From Loxodes magnus (taxonomy: Eukaryota; Ciliophora; Karyorelictea; Loxodida; Loxodidae), in assembly GCA_946699065.1 (NCBI GenBank), contig CAMPDV010000201.1, positions 62,001 to 126,000 on the forward strand: a stretch of DNA of 64,000 bases. Direction: 5' to 3'. Positions 1 to 13,891 of the stretch are shown piece after piece. Position 1 is the stretch's first letter, and each line of letters begins with the position of its first letter. A program made the position numbers and the translations under genes. The notes below the pieces were generated by a model. The model was given only the letters and a program-made list of their open reading frames with translations, was not told the DNA's origin and made no database searches.

Positions 1-549
1 AAATTTTTTAATTAAATCATTATTATTTGCACATTTTTACTGTTTCTAAAATTTAGATTTTCTTCTTAATGTAATACAGATAATACTATTGAAATAATTT
101 TTTTCATCTGTAGAAATATTTCTGTTAAATATAAGTCAGAATCATCTTAACATCACAGGTTTATATAAAATGAGTTCATTTTTGCAATTTTGGATAAAAG
201 ATTTTTGTTTATACTTTTTGAATCTAAAAATGTAACTTATTTAAATCTTATCTTTTAATTTTTAGTTCTTATAGTAAATGCTTTTTTCTATTCTAAGTAA
301 TAGAATCAATTCATAGCAACTTATATTTTTTAATTATTAACTACTACTCTCTTGTAAACAATTTTTCCGAAATTTGTTTTGAGTCATATGCATTATAGTG
401 TCGTAATTTATCTTAAAAAAACATGCTAAATATATCTATCAATTTGATAAATATTATTAGATATTAGATTAGCTATATTTTTATTAAATTTTAGCTTTTG
501 TTATTTACCTCAACTTAATTTTACATCTAATGAGAACATTTATTTAATT
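1..549. other. AT-rich sequence without recognised gene
   Basis: I see no domain, tRNA or long repeat here. Composition shifts sharply at about 550, where the structured RNA begins. Confidence 0.5.
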
Positions 550-838
550 AAAAAGATGGTAGGAGATTGGCCTTCTTGATTAAACTTTCTGGTTTTTTGG
601 CTAGGAATAAGTTCCTTTCCTGTCGCTGAGAAAGTCCCAGATCTGAGTCGTTTTCTGAAGGGAACGCTATCTTTGAGAATATCCACTCAAAGTAGGGGCT
701 TGAAGCTTGGTTGCTCATAGCGATGGAGCTCACTAGCAGCTGTGTCTAGATCACAACAGGATATTCCCGTTATTAATTAAAAAGAGAGCGTCGGGTATCT
801 AACTGGAAAGGAGTTTTCGGTCCCAAAAACTCTTTTAG
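550..838 (+). ncRNA. Structured RNA candidate, copy 1 (~290 nt)
   Basis: This block is far richer in G+C than its flanks and has a diverged partner at 53862-54153. Differences between the copies are spread as in an RNA rather than by codon position. Near the 3' end both fold into a stem of about 8 bp with a GGAG loop. Here it is ACTGGAAA/TTTTCGGT and in the partner ATCGGAAA/TTTCCGAT, so one C-G pair is a U-A pair in the partner and one U-G pair a C-G pair. A T-rich run ends each copy, as after a Pol III transcript. A motif AGAAAGTCCC lies in the first half and ACAGGATAT...CCGTTAT in the second; these resemble conserved regions CR-I and CR-V of RNase P/MRP RNA. That identity is a hypothesis only. 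Similar short minus-strand reading frames in both copies are best taken as shadows of the RNA. Confidence 0.6.
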
Positions 839-1479
839 TTAAAATTAATTAATGAGAATATTTGTAAAGTACTCTACTTTCCAAACTTCTCAGTATTTAT
901 AAAAAAATTGATTAATCAAATTCATTTTAATCTATTATGCTACATTATAATAGCTTTAATAAATATCACTTTCCAAAATATCTTATAATTCATTATTTTT
1001 AGATTTACTTTTTGTTATGCTTTTGGTTATATACTTTAGTACATTATTAATATCTAATGCAAGCTAAACATTCTAATTGGTTCGTCATAATTACAAAAGT
1101 GGTTTCATAAATGACAATATAAAGTTATAATTTCATCTATTTTATATAATTGCCTTATAATCTAATATAAAATCAAAATAGTTTCTATTTATTTTTTGCT
1201 TTCATTCATTTTTAAATAATCTAATCTATCTCTTAAACTTTCTAACTCATAAATTTTGTTTCGTTAAATTACTTACTATATAAGGATTTTATTGAGTAAA
1301 TAAATATCTTCATTATAACAATAAACATATCAAAAATATGGAACATAACATTAGACTCTCAAAAAGTGCTGCTAGGAAGGTTAGAAGATAAGCAGTTAAA
1401 TAATCAACTAATCGAAATTAAGCTTGTGACCCATGAACAATAATGATTTTAATCCCAATAATATTTAAAAAGAAATGCA
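839..1479. other. AT-rich intergenic stretch
   Basis: Nothing recognisable. It may contain the promoter and an upstream exon of the zinc-knuckle locus that follows. Confidence 0.4.
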
Positions 1480-1866
1480 ATGATGGAAATTGAAAAAACT
1501 TAAACTGAATTTTTGAAAGAATAGAAAGCAGAACCTTAAATTATTAATCCAAAATTCGAAGAGAGATTACAATAAATAGAAAAAGAGTTATTTGCAACTA
1601 GCCGTTTAATTGCACCCATAGTAAAAAGATGTTGATATTGCAATAGATGGTATCATCTTCTTCGAAACTGCGGAAAATGAAGAAAATTAAATGAAAGAGA
1701 ACAACATAGACTTGACGTCAACTAAATCAACTTTGGATAACTGAAAATGGTATCTACAAGTAAAAGCTTCCATTACGCTATATTGAAAATGCAAAATGTA
1801 ACCTCCCACTAATAAAAAGGTCGTGAAATAAAACCACATAAAAAACTTTCTGCAGGTACCTGGTTT
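1480..1866 (+). CDS. CCHC zinc-knuckle protein, family member 1 (3' end unresolved)
   Basis: Read with TAA/TAG = Gln and TGA = Trp, the frame from the paired ATG ATG at 1480 gives a charged, probably coiled N-terminal half. A zinc knuckle of the form C-x2-C-x4-H-x4-C follows (CWYCNRWYHLLRNC, from 1630); its first Trp is encoded by TGA. All four ligands are present. Downstream, the segment around QQKGREIKPH aligns with the C-terminal end of the family member at 35.6 kb (PNKGEITQ). No TGA closes this frame before about 2608, so the true end, or a late intron or loss of the stop, is unresolved. Such knuckles bind single-stranded nucleic acid in retroviral Gag, in ORF1 proteins of retroelements and in cellular RNA-binding proteins. 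Here the role is unknown. Confidence 0.55.
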
Positions 1867-4140
1867 TTAATCCAAGGGTAGCAAATTTTTAAACATTTTA
1901 GTAAAATATATTATATTATAACTATAAACATTTTAAATATTTCTTATAGGTAAAATATTTTCAAAAAAATAATTTATTAAATTTTTCTCTTTTTCTTTTA
2001 GGATATTTTTATATTCGAATGTGAAGTTTATTTTTTTGTAGTATTATCAATTTTAATTTCTAAGTTTATTGCATAATTACCATCATACTCTTCTCTTCTG
2101 ATTTCAATAACCTCTTTATAACTATTTTCCTTTACAGTTGAACGACTAAATTATTTAATTTCTTAATTTTACTTTATTTCTATATATAAAATTATTAATA
2201 TTTCCTATAAGATATAACAAAAATTAAAGTTTAGCAAATTTATAATAATAAGAAATAATCAAATTAAAATTATATAATCTAAGATATTTCTCTAAATTTA
2301 TCTAATTAAAGTATAATAAAATAAAATGAAAAGTATATATTATAATTATATAAATACAACATAAGCATAACTTTTATACTATGCATAATCATAAATAAAA
2401 ATATATTATATAACTATTTAAATAAATAAATTTAAACCTTTTCGAAATATTTTAGATCATTATTATCATTTATTATCTTTTAGTGAAAAAGTAACTAAAT
2501 AATAAATTTAATGTAATGGGACACTTTAATTATTGAAAAGTTAAAATATATAAAGTAAAATTTTGAGGGAACAATTCTCAATTGTTGGTAAATTGAAGCT
2601 CTACGAATGAAGTACATATATTATCGTATTTCTTTAACTCATTAATCGTTATGGTCACTTGTTAAAGAATTCTTTATTTAGTTAAAAAACTTTAAAATGA
2701 CACTTCGATTATCTTCATAATATAAATTTCAGAAAAGACTAAATGAATAGTCTCTGGAAATTAGAAGATTGATTTTTTTTGTAATTATTTATAATTAACA
2801 GAAGCATTAACTTGAGTATTTAACTCCCTTGATAAAACTTACTTTATTATAACTAATAAAATTGTTTACGAAAGTTGCATTTTTTATCTCTTAATCAAAG
2901 TCTTAAAATTATTCAGAATTATTATTTATTAATTCTTGCTTATTGTATCATTAATATATTTTATTATTATTATGAATCATTATAAAAATAAAATCTTTCA
3001 AATATAATTTTATAAATGCTTTGTCTTTACACTATAATCCTTTCCCTTTTCAAAATAAATTTCTCTTTATTAGCAAAAACAATTAAAACTAATAATTATA
3101 GGATTAATTTTATTAAAATTATTTATCTATAAAATTTAAATAAAACTCTAAAACTTTCTTATTTATTTTTGCATTTGCAAATAAAATATTATTTATTTAT
3201 TTTCTCTTACTGTTACTCTTTTTTACATTTTAAAATAATATTTATAATTAAGTAAGCTTTTTATGCTAATTTAATTAGAATTGGCTATTTAATAAATAAA
3301 TGCTTTTATTAAGTTTCTGTTGTTTTTCTATTTTAATAAAAACTAAAATGTATTGTTTTGATAATTTGCTTAATTTTATAAAATTATAGTTATTTTATCA
3401 CTTTATTACTATAAAATGTTACTTTTTGGTTATATAAATATCTTTATCCATATTACAGAGAAATTAAGATATAATAAATATTAAGATAAAAAAGATACAC
3501 TTTAATTTATGCTTTTGTAGCATTATGATCTTTATTTCTTATTTTCTTAATAATCATAAATTCCTAATAATATTTTGTAGCTTTATCTTTATTTAAGACT
3601 CTTTTACTAAACTCACTCTAAAAAGCCCTACAGACAATTAGCATATTAATTATAAATGTAAATATATAATTTAAGGTAATATTTAGTTATAATTGATTAA
3701 TTGATTAATATTTTATTATTTAACTGATAAATCTTATTTACAAGCAATATATGCTACTATACTTTAACCTTTTATGAGTATAGGAATCTTAGATCAGAGT
3801 TATAAATATTTATAATTTAAAGAATTATTTTAATTCCCTATTTGACATTATAAATTTGTATAAACTATTCCTTCTTATAAAATATATAATTTTGTAAGTT
3901 ATCATTAATTAAAAAATAGGAATGATATATGAATTTTAATTTTTACTAATTTAGATATTTAAATATAATTTAGTAGACTAATAGTTATAGTAACTTAAAG
4001 TAATAATAAGTAAATTAAACTAATGTTTATCTTAAGAACACAAAGGTAAATTTTATAGCAATGATATTTATTTACAACTATAAAAGTAATTATTTTATAA
4101 ACACTAAATTAAATATAAAGATCTCAGTAATTTGTTTATT
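1867..4140. other. Long AT-rich region without recognised gene
   Basis: Frames are open only because TAA and TAG are sense codons. I find no domain signature, tRNA or strong repeat. Confidence 0.4.
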
Positions 4141-4539
4141 ATGTAGTCAAGCTATTTTAATTTATATTTACTGCTTTTAGTTACTTTAGTTATTTCTTAA
4201 AAATAACATATTATTTAAGATAGTGAGAATATTAAAGATACAAATTTAAATCTTAATTAAATTAAAGTTAAGATATCCTTAGATGATAATAAAAAGTACA
4301 TAGCCTTTTATTTTTTAATAATACTGATCAGTAATTGGAATAAAATTGATGTAATTAAATTAATTAAAAGTAAAGCAAGAAACTAATATAATTTATGTAT
4401 CTTACAATCTATTTATCACAGCTAAACTGGATAATATATTTATTACGTTCTGCTACATGCCAGATAATAAGCAAAAAATGAGAACATTAAAGCATATTAC
4501 TATATTAATTTGCTCCTTTATTTTATGGGATTAATGTGA
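4141..4539 (+). CDS. Possible small secreted or membrane protein
   Basis: ATG at 4141 starts a frame that runs to TGA at 4537 (132 residues). The first ~20 residues are hydrophobic (YLLLLVTLVIS), as in a signal peptide. A mixed, charged segment with several Asp, Lys and Asn follows, then a hydrophobic C-terminus. No family is recognised. If the TGA at 4537 is read as Trp, the frame continues for about 60 more residues. The call rests on composition alone. Confidence 0.3.
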
Positions 4540-6061
4540 TTATTAAGTCATAAAAATAACTAATTTATTCTTATAATAAATAACTTTAAATCTATCATAT
4601 CATAGCAATAAAAGCTAAGCTAAATTAAATTAGAAAAATATAAAGACAATTTAACAGTTAAATAAGGAAAAAAGTAGCTATATTTAAGTTTTATACAATT
4701 ATAGAGATAAGAGTTATAATGATTTTAATATAAAAAAGAGTTAAATATATTGCTTAAAATAAACTAACAAATACTATAGTTAATGGTTAAAGATTAAATA
4801 GCTATAATTATGATTTAATAATACCTATTAAATAGATTCCAATTATTTTTGTCTAGATCTAACTTTAAAATTAAATAAAGATTAATGCATGTTTATGTTC
4901 TATTTAAAGCGAATAACATAAAAATATGTGATTAAAAGAAAAAGTTTAAATAATTAAATAGAGTAGCTTTAAGATATCATTAATTAGATGTCAAGACATC
5001 TAGCTAATTTATAATTATTAATTTAGAACCCTTAAGGTATTAATTGAGTCTATTTAATACAATTATTCAACCTTTCTATGCTAATTTAAGGTAGTTCCGA
5101 AGAGTATTTTTGATAAAAATTTAAATATTCAGATAATACCATTCTAGATATTGAAAAGGAGATTTTATATAGTTTAAAAGATAGGATATTATTTAAATAT
5201 ATTAAACTAGAACTTTCATTAAATTTCTATGAAGATTTAAATTTTATGAGTAATCTAATTACTTGTTTGTTGCTAATAGTCTAGGCTAATATTTATTATT
5301 TATTTAGCTTGATATCAAATTAATTTAAGGTAAAATAAAAAGTATACTTTTTTAACTGCTTAAAGAATAATCTTTTAATTAATTACAAAATTAATATAAC
5401 GGAACTTTCTTTCTTATTGTAAGCATTCTTATAACTTCATATTTACTTAGCTAATTTCATTTTTAGATAGTCACTTTTAGATTAGATATTTGTCTAACCT
5501 AATATTATATATTCCTTTTATAAAAAATGATTTAATGATTTATCAATTAATTTCTAAAATCTTAATTATACAAGCATTCTTATAATTTTATAAAAGTAAA
5601 CTAATTTATTTTAGTTAAATAAGTGTATAGCATCTTTTATTATTAATTCTTATTTTAGGTTTAAAATAATTAATTTAATATTTTAAAATTTAAGTATTAG
5701 TCATGTTTAAAAACTTATGCTTCTAATATGTTTCTAATAGAATAATTATCAAGGAATAATTGTTTAATTAAATAACTCAACTTAAAATTCATTTAAAGTA
5801 TCCAAAATATGTAGACACTTGGGATAAAAATAGAGGAATTTTAAAAACTTAATTAAAGATTGTAAAAGATATATTTAATTATTCTACTAAAAGATAAATA
5901 AGATTAATAAAACTAAACTTATTTTATTGATGTTATTTATCAGAACCAAACCTTAACTTCCAATATTAATCTTAATATTCTTAAAAGAAAACATGAAGAA
6001 GAGGATAAAATAATTCAACCAGCAAAACGTATGAATAAACATAATAATAAAAAAGATTATG
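4540..6061. other. AT-rich region upstream of LINE tail
   Basis: A reverse transcriptase domain would be expected here if the LINE fragment that follows were complete. I looked for a Y/F-A-D-D motif and did not find one. Either the RT has decayed beyond recognition or the element is 5'-truncated. Confidence 0.4.
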
Positions 6062-6555
6062 ATTTAATAATATATTATTTCATAAATTACTTATACGAAA
6101 TTAAACAAATAGTATAGACGAGAAATTATCAGTATATAAAGACTTAGAACCTAAACTTATAATTTTCGTAAGGAGCTTTAAGATCGTCATTATACTATTG
6201 ATAAACCCTATTGTATGTGTGGAGAGTATGAGGCTTTCGAACATATCTTTAAATGTATATATCACTCTAGTATAAGAAATTGACTATCGGGAAGGATCGG
6301 GAATTATGACTTAAGGCTCCTCATACTATACGATAAGATTACATAAACTCATTTTCAAGGTTTAAATTGAATTATTTAGACTTATAAATCAAAATATTTC
6401 ATATAAAGCTAATGACAAGGAGATTTGAGATTATAGAAAAAGAGAAAGCAAAAAAGGAAGAAGCTAAAGATGAGTAGAAAGAAGAACTAATAAAGAAAAT
6501 GATGAAATCAAGACAAGATTAAAAATTAATTAAAAAAAATTTACTTACTATATGA
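6062..6555 (+). pseudogene. Non-LTR retrotransposon (LINE) ORF2 C-terminal tail
   Basis: The frame through 6209 encodes RLRTQTYNFRKEL, then YCMCGEYEAFEHIFKC. The spacing C-x2-C-x7-H-x3-C, preceded by a basic R-L-R-T segment, matches the C-terminal zinc motif after the reverse transcriptase of many non-LTR elements. A second segment, very rich in Lys and Glu, follows in another frame and ends at TGA 6553-6555. The frame change and the missing RT core suggest a decayed fragment, although a tiny intron cannot be excluded. No shared 3' tail is visible directly after it. It is one of three pieces of LINE-like coding sequence in the window, the others being near 16.0 and 52.3 kb. Confidence 0.55.
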
Positions 6556-6610
6556 TTTACTCAAAGTTTTGCTTTTATTCATTTTATCTTTCTTGAAATA
6601 ATTAAATAAG

Positions 6611-8098
6611 ATGAGTTTTATGTGTTTGATCGCGACATTATTTACATATTTATATTTTATCAACTTATCAGAAGTATCCAAGATTCTTTAAGTGATCTTT
6701 ACATTTATAATCTTGCTAAAGCTTGTTTATGCTTTCAATGCTCGAAAAAATAAGAACTTCTTAGTATATCTATGATATGTTTATTTATTTATTGTGCTTT
6801 TGACATTATGTGCTAAATTTTTCACTCATCGACCACTTCAAGTGATTTAAAATTAACAAAATTTGATTTTTTTATAAATTCTAATAGTATTTTTATTCAG
6901 CTATACTTATAATTAAGTCTCACAAATCTTTAGTTTTCATAATTTTTCTATTGCTTTATTTAAATTTATTTTATTAATTTTTGTCTTCACGAGAATATTT
7001 AAATGCCTTTATTATATTCTTCATTCTTATAAAACACTCAAATTTGCTTAAAAGCCTGTATTATTTTAAACATTATTCATTTCTGGATTATAAATCTTAG
7101 GATCATTCACATTTAATACTCTGATATTTAAGGTTTTATAATTTTTTATTTAAGATGTACTTTTAATTCCAATTGGAAAAAATAATCTTTAATCTGCTAA
7201 ATAAAAAAAACTTTCTTTGTGATATGCTTATTCTTGAAATGTCATAATTATCATTTTGGTTTAGTTTCTATTGGTCATTTAATATTAATTAGATTAAAGA
7301 ATCCTTTATAAGAACTTAGTTAACTATACTCCTTTGCTTACTTTTTTAGTAGGCAGTATTAAAATAAATTTAAATGAATAAATCCCTAAACTAAAGTAGA
7401 TATCTTAAGTTGAAGTTTGCAGATCTTTAATGTAAGTTTTGATTCTCGTCAATATAGAAATCATTAATGTTCACTTAATAAATCCCTCAGCTACTTTTCA
7501 ATTAATTTTGCTCGATTATAATAATTCTTCTTAAATTTTTAAGACTTTTTCATCCTTATGATCTCTAAATAAGAAACTTCAGTGGTACATTCATTTTTAT
7601 CTTAATTTTTTAATTCTAGAAATAATTTTTTCCTTCTAACTTTATATCAAGTAAAACTTAATTATTACCTTTAATTTTATTTACTTTTTTCCGGATATTT
7701 CAAAGTTCTTAAATAAATTACTTAATTGGTTTAAACTTTTCATTTTCAATTATCTAGACAGTCTTTTCAGAATATTCTTAAAATTCTGCTTATCTTTCAT
7801 CAGTTTTCTTATTTATATGCAACTGATTAAGAAACAATTAAACTTTATATATTTTAGAAACTTTATTTATTTTACTTTCTTTAACTGTTATTATCTATAA
7901 AAATCCTAAATTTGCATAATCATTTTATAATACAATGATAATAACTCATACATCAGATATTTAATACTAAAATTTATAAATTAATTAATAGTTTATTTTA
8001 ATCATTTTTGCTTGCTATTTTACTAAAATTGCTAATTATTTAATATATTAGGATTATAACTAAAAACTTAGTTTACATTTTTTATAACTATATGTTGA
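6611..8098 (+). CDS. Hypothetical multi-pass membrane protein
   Basis: ATG 6611 to TGA 8096 gives 495 residues, with several internal TGA codons that fall at plausible Trp positions (for example LWYVYLF). The translation alternates hydrophobic stretches of 18-25 residues with short Lys/Asn/Gln loops and suggests six to nine membrane segments. No family is recognised. Another frame over the first 300 bases is also coding-like, so the frame choice is not secure. Confidence 0.35.
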
Positions 8099-9490
8099 TA
8101 ATCAAGCTATTTTAGTAAACTACGGATAATTGGAAAATTTGTATCGAATGAATAAAAAATATTTAGCAGTAGAAGTGATTTAGCATTATAAGGCTATAGA
8201 TGCTTAATTTTGTAGATTTAAAATAAATTTGTTAATTAAATAAAAAAATAAATGAAAGATTAAAAGAGAAGTAATTCAAAATGTTTTTAATTTAAATAGA
8301 TGCTACAATTTGAAGGAATTGGGCAAAATATTTTAAAATTAGCTATAAATTAAATTAACTAATTTTATGACTTCAATACTTTAAAGTTCAAATATTAAAA
8401 ACAGCTTAAAGTTTAAGCTTTATATACTTCTTAAACTAAAATTAGTTTATAAAGGAAAATAAAATATTTCTCTTTAGTTTAAACTATAAAATTATTTATT
8501 TCCTAATGGGAAATAATTTTAAATTTAGAAAATTATAAATTTTAAAATATAACAATTTTACTATTTTTCATCATAATTAGAATATTTATTGGAATTTAAA
8601 TGCTTTAAGTATATTTAAATAAATGTTGGATTCTGTAAAGAAGATACAAGAAAATGTTATTGTTCTATGTTTTAATATGCTAATCTCTATAAAGAGTAAG
8701 TTTTATTAAAATAATAAATAAATTGATATTTCTTTATACTTTATCACATAGTATAAAAGTTTAATATTTTAGTCTCTATACTTTTCTTAATTTATAATAT
8801 ATTACTTAACAAAATATTATCAGTTATCTTCATATGTCTGAAAATATAAATTAATTATAAATTATTTTCAAATTAGAAAAATTAGAATTAAAGAAAATGT
8901 AAAAATAAACTGACAAAAGCTAATTAATAATAATAAAATATTATTATTATAATTAAATTAAAGATATATAGCATATATATAATATTATTATTATTTCCTT
9001 TAAATATAAAAGATACAGCTAATAATATTATGATTAATACACTATAGTAAAATTATTATAACCTAAATCTAAAATTAATACTAAGCAAACTATAAGATCT
9101 TTTAAAATTAACCAATAGAAATAACTTACATCAAATCTAGTATTTTATAAAGTAAATATTTACTAAGCTTTTAAGAAAATATCATCATCACTAATATTAT
9201 TAAAAAGGGGTAAAAGTGAAAGCCTTAGTAAATTAAAAATGTACAATTTTTGCAAGCATTTTAATACAAGTATTAATATCTTAAATAGAATTTAATACAA
9301 AAGACTACAAATTTTTAAGGACATTATTTCTAGTTTGCTTTATAAAGTCTCAAACATAATTGTACTTTACCTATTTTACTTAAGTTAAAGCTTTTCTTCT
9401 ATTATTTTGTTATTTAATAAAATAATAATTTAAAGAAAAAATAAAAAAATAAAGGGAAAACAGTTAAGAGCCAATATAATCAAGAAGTAT
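8099..9490. other. AT-rich intergenic region
   Basis: No gene recognised. The last few bases before 9500 already match the upstream flank of the related locus at 43.3 kb. Confidence 0.4.
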
Positions 9491-9499
9491 TTTATTATA

Positions 9500-10345
9500 T
9501 ATAAAATTGCTTCTAAGAAATAACAGAACTTTGAACAAAACATTTAAACAGAAAAATTCTCTAAAAAATAAAAAAGCGAAATAAATGCAATGAGTGAAAG
9601 TGAGAAATATGATTGATATGACGAACATTAACCACTTGGAAATCCAGAACTAAAAAAACTTCCGACACAAACTCAATTAGAAATATTATCTAAGTCATTA
9701 AAAGAGTTTATGTTCAAAAATAGATACCTCACTGATAAAGTAGAAAAATTAGAAAAACTAATAACGTCTTTGCTTGAGAAAAAATATTAATAATCATAAG
9801 AAATAGAAAACAAACTGGAACTAAGAATTCTTTAAATTTAATAATAAATTCAGGTAATGCCATTTTCGTTTTAACAGAATTAATCAGATCCTATGAAAAT
9901 TTTAAAATGAAGCCTCAACTTAAGATAAACAGTAAACACTAATTTAAAATAACTAGTAAGTTTAAATTAAGAAGGTGCTATAGGAATAATAGTTTAAAAG
10001 AAGAATAAAATGCTACGTGTGCAATAAATAAAACCAATGAAAATACTGTTACTAACTAAGCGAAATATAAGGAAAGAATAAATAATATATTTTAAAAAAC
10101 TATTAATAGTATACCCAACATAAAGCGGAAAAATTTATAGAAATAAATTCTTTATTTAAAATCTTAATCCTTGGAGAAATAATTAGGAACGCTACATGCA
10201 AGATCAAAATTATTCAGAATATTAAAGGATTGTGCCTAATGAAGTGCTATACCGCCTAATTAAGCCTAGTTGGAATTCAAGACAAACTAATGGAAACAAG
10301 CTGATAGAATAGGTCAGATGGCTAACTACTTAGGTTTTAGCAAAG
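9500..10345 (+). pseudogene. Zinc-knuckle family member 2, decayed duplicate of the 43.3-kb gene
   Basis: About 850 bp are closely similar to 43.30-44.15 kb over the whole coding region. The start codon that is ATG in the 43.3-kb copy (before GCT TCT AAG) is TTG here. The knuckle reads CYVCNKQNQWKYC: the His ligand is Asn, while the fourth Cys is kept. A one-base deletion near 10230 relative to the other copy shifts the C-terminal frame. These three lesions indicate a pseudogene. The N-terminal half is still Gln/Glu/Lys-rich and coil-like. Confidence 0.65.
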
Positions 10346-10435
10346 TTTTTTAACTTAAGCTTCTATCTTGTTTTCATTTCTATTATTTAAAAGATATGAT
10401 TATTTTAAAGGTTAAATTAAGAAAAGGAATGGATA

Positions 10436-11722
10436 TGAGAACGAAATGAATGTTTTTTTAATTATAATAATTAAGTCTATAAAATAGGTTTGAAATTTTT
10501 ACTCTTATTAGTAATTTAAGCTTTTTAAGAAAACAGAACATAGATAGTCCAAGACTCCAATTATAAAAAAAAATTAGCCTAAATATTTACCTATACAGCT
10601 AAACATTCCTATAGAAATATCCCATTGGAGATTAGATGAGAAGTAAAATTTATAAAAGACGGAACTGTATAAAAAATGTAATAATATGAAAGACAATCTA
10701 TATTGCAAGATGCATAAATAATAAAAGAGTAAGTATTTGTAAATTTAGAAAAAATTAGAAGCATAAAGCTAATTAGATTCTTAATTAGTAAGATAATAAG
10801 ACTAATTAGTTCATCAATTGAAGAAAGTTTTAATAAAGAAAGTAAAATTTATAATAAATCAGAGGAAGATTAATTATTAAAGAAATTTAAGAAAATAAGC
10901 TAATACCTATAGGTACTAAAAGATAATAGCCTGCTTATATAAATTAGTCTTCATTGATCTTCAAATTAATATCCTAAGATTTATTCTTAAATATTATTTC
11001 TCAGCTGTTGGAATTTTTTAATGCAAAATTATAAAGTTTAGAAATAGAAGAGTTATGAAAATGTATAAATTTAATTGAGAAACACTAAGAAATAAAAAAA
11101 TATGCAATTAATTTTGCTAGAATAATTAAAGGCAAAAAATAAAATAAAATTTAGGTTTGAAAAAACTCTAAAGGCTTAAATAAGCCAAAGCACGCACTCA
11201 AAATTATCATAACATCTTTATAAATCGCAATTAGAGATCTAATTCTTGTTCTTTTAAGTTTTGTTCGAATTTCTACAGTGATATATCGAATGTAAGTTCT
11301 ACTCATTAGAAACAAGTATTGCTTGAATTTATGGTTATTCAACTTTTTTTCTAGTTTTCTTTTCATAGTTATGTTTATATTCAGCATGCATTATATTTCT
11401 TTTTCTTTTAGCGCTGATATCTAGCAGAATAATTACACAAAATAACTTTATCTATATATTTAGGCCTTCTTTTAATTTTATAGCATCTTAGTTTTTTTCT
11501 TAATCTTTTCTTTTTATTATTGTTATTTCTCTCATTTTATCTTTTGTTTTATTCTATTTATCTTTACTAAAATTGTTTTATGTAATAGTTATTTCATACA
11601 ATTTTTCAGCTTTTGAAGGTAATTTTCATCAAAATTGCAATCTAAAATTGCAGCTTTAACTTAAATATAATTTACTTAGTTATAAATTTTCTAGTTGTAA
11701 TTTATTTTGGTTGATTTAATGA
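10436..11722 (+). CDS. Hypothetical membrane protein with long charged ectodomain
   Basis: One frame runs without a break to TGA at 11720. In order it encodes a hydrophobic segment (KFLLLLVIQAF) like a signal peptide or anchor, about 230 residues of mixed charged and coil-like sequence, and then two or three strongly hydrophobic segments between about 11340 and 11600. Internal TGA codons fit Trp (EIRW, SLHW, LQWY). The initiator is not clear: no ATG in this frame lies upstream of the hydrophobic segment, so a small upstream exon is possible. The 3' half has a short minus-strand reading frame under the standard code (11151-11387), which I regard as a shadow. No family is recognised. Confidence 0.45.
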
Positions 11723-12685
11723 AGTTCTTATTTTATTAGATTATAGATTTTCATTACCTTTTAATCATATTATCCCTGTTATCCTTTTCTTGAATAATAT
11801 CTAACTAGCTTTAATTTTATTGTTAAACAGCAACACCTAGCATGATTAAAAATGAGATCCTTAATTATATAGTAAAATAGCTTATTAATAGAATAAATTG
11901 TTAGTCTTAGTTAAAGAGATGTAAAATGAGTTAAAGCTAAAGGCTTAATATTAAGAGAGATAGTAAATTTAGTATAAATAAGTAATTTTGAAAGGTTTCA
12001 GTTCATAGTTATTATATAAGGAAGTCTGTTTTTAGTTGTTAGAGACTTAATTTTAGTTTGAAATAGATTGATTAAAATAATTAGAAATTTAATTTTAGTT
12101 TAGTTTATTGATTTTAAATGGTAATTGATGTGAGTATATGATTAGTAGAAATGAGATAATGCAATCTAATATAATTTAAATAAAGATAAGTGGTTAAAAT
12201 AAGATATAATTTTAGCTTATGCTTGGCTTTTAATTAAGCATAATATAATTAACTAATTCTACATTTTTTTTACGCTTAATTTTAGTTCTTAATTCATTTT
12301 CACTATCTGTTAATCTTTTTTTCACTTATCTTAGATTAAATTCAACTTTTCTCTAAAATTCTTCTTGCTCTCCCTTACTTAGTTTCTATTTTCTTTGTTT
12401 AGTTAATTCATTATATAATAACGTATGTTCATTAGATCCCAAAAAATATTTCCCAATTACTTTTTAATATGATAAAATTCTTTCAATCTTTTCTTCCTTT
12501 CAAATTTGTAACTGCCTCATATATGTGTATTAGTTCAAAGTTTGGTAGATCTATTTGTTCTAACCTGTTATTGAGATAAATGTTGTACAATTAAAATTTA
12601 CATCTTTCTCTTTCTTTCATATATTATTCTCATGTACTTATTATGGGAGTTTCGTCTTATACTCCAATATTGCAGAATTTACAAA
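11723..12685. other. AT-rich intergenic region up to the inverted repeat
   Basis: No gene recognised. Sequence similarity to the right arm starts at about 12686. Confidence 0.4.
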
Positions 12686-13891
12686 TTATGATGTGCTATA
12701 AAGCAAAACATGAAGAATTGTTGATTAGGAACAGAAAGATATAGAATAATAATAGACTAATAAAATGTATTAAGAGTAAATAATAATCTATTAGATTAGT
12801 TCTAAATAACTTATATTAGCTAATCTTATACTTATATTATCTCATGCTTATTACAAAGAAACGTATTAAGTTAAGTTTACTCTTGCTATTAATTCAGAAA
12901 ATAATAATAGTAGATATTAAAAATATTTTTTCTTTCTCAAAAAAGCTTATAATTTTCTTAATAACAAGCAACTTATTTAAAGAAAGAGAGTATAAATAGT
13001 GGTAACTATATTTTTTGGATAAGTATAGAATAATAGAATTAAGTTTTTATCTTTAAATAATCTAGAATAATTTAGGTATTATTAGATTGAAATGATAATT
13101 ACAAAAATAACATAAATAATAAATATAATATTAGTTTGCTATAAAAAGAGAAACTTATCTAAATGTATTTATTACATTTAGATATTTTTCTTAGAATCAG
13201 CATTAAAAGTAATAAATTATATTAGTTTATTATTTTAAGAGAGACCTTTATAAATAAAAAGTTTTAATGAAATAGTAGTAAGAAAGTGGATAATAAAAGA
13301 GTTTATCTTATAAATACTAAAATGCTTTTTTCTAAATAATTTGATGTTTTTAATATCTATTCAAATTAATTAATAAGAAACTTATTTTATTTCATTTTTT
13401 TTAATTAGTAAATAGCTTAAATAAATCATTTTTTTGATTAAATGTAAGAGAAAAATAATAATTAATAACAGTAGCTTTAAAAAAATGGAAATATTTTATT
13501 TATCATTTAAAAGGGTCTACAACGAAATAAGGTTTTCTTATTAAGAGTCTTTGATTTAAAGCACAAATAAATTGTAATTAATAAATGCATATTAAAGTTA
13601 TTATAATAAGGAAATAAATTCTTCGTTATAAACTTTTGATATAATAATTTATCCTTTTATTTAAAAGTAAAAAGAAATAAAATAATTAAAATTGTAAAAG
13701 ATTGTACACTATTAGTTTAATGTTTTGTCTTGCTTTAAGACAAAAATAGAAAAATCAATGTTTAAGAAATAAGATATTTATAAGTATGCTTAATAAATAA
13801 TTTAATTGTTTAATTATATTTAAATTAAGTAAGTAAAATTGATTGAGCTATTTTATTTAAATATTTAAAGAAGTAAGTTATAAAAATTAAA

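Noticed and set aside
548-733. Similar minus-strand reading frames inside both structured RNA copies (also 53831-54070), sharing a DxGLSQRQERNLFLA-like stretch.
   Set aside because: The similarity follows from the conserved plus-strand RNA. Hairpin covariation and T-run ends fit RNA better, and a standard stop at TAA/TAG is not meaningful in this code.
4540-6061. Reverse transcriptase domain expected upstream of the LINE tail.
   Set aside because: No Y/F-A-D-D or other RT block could be found by eye.
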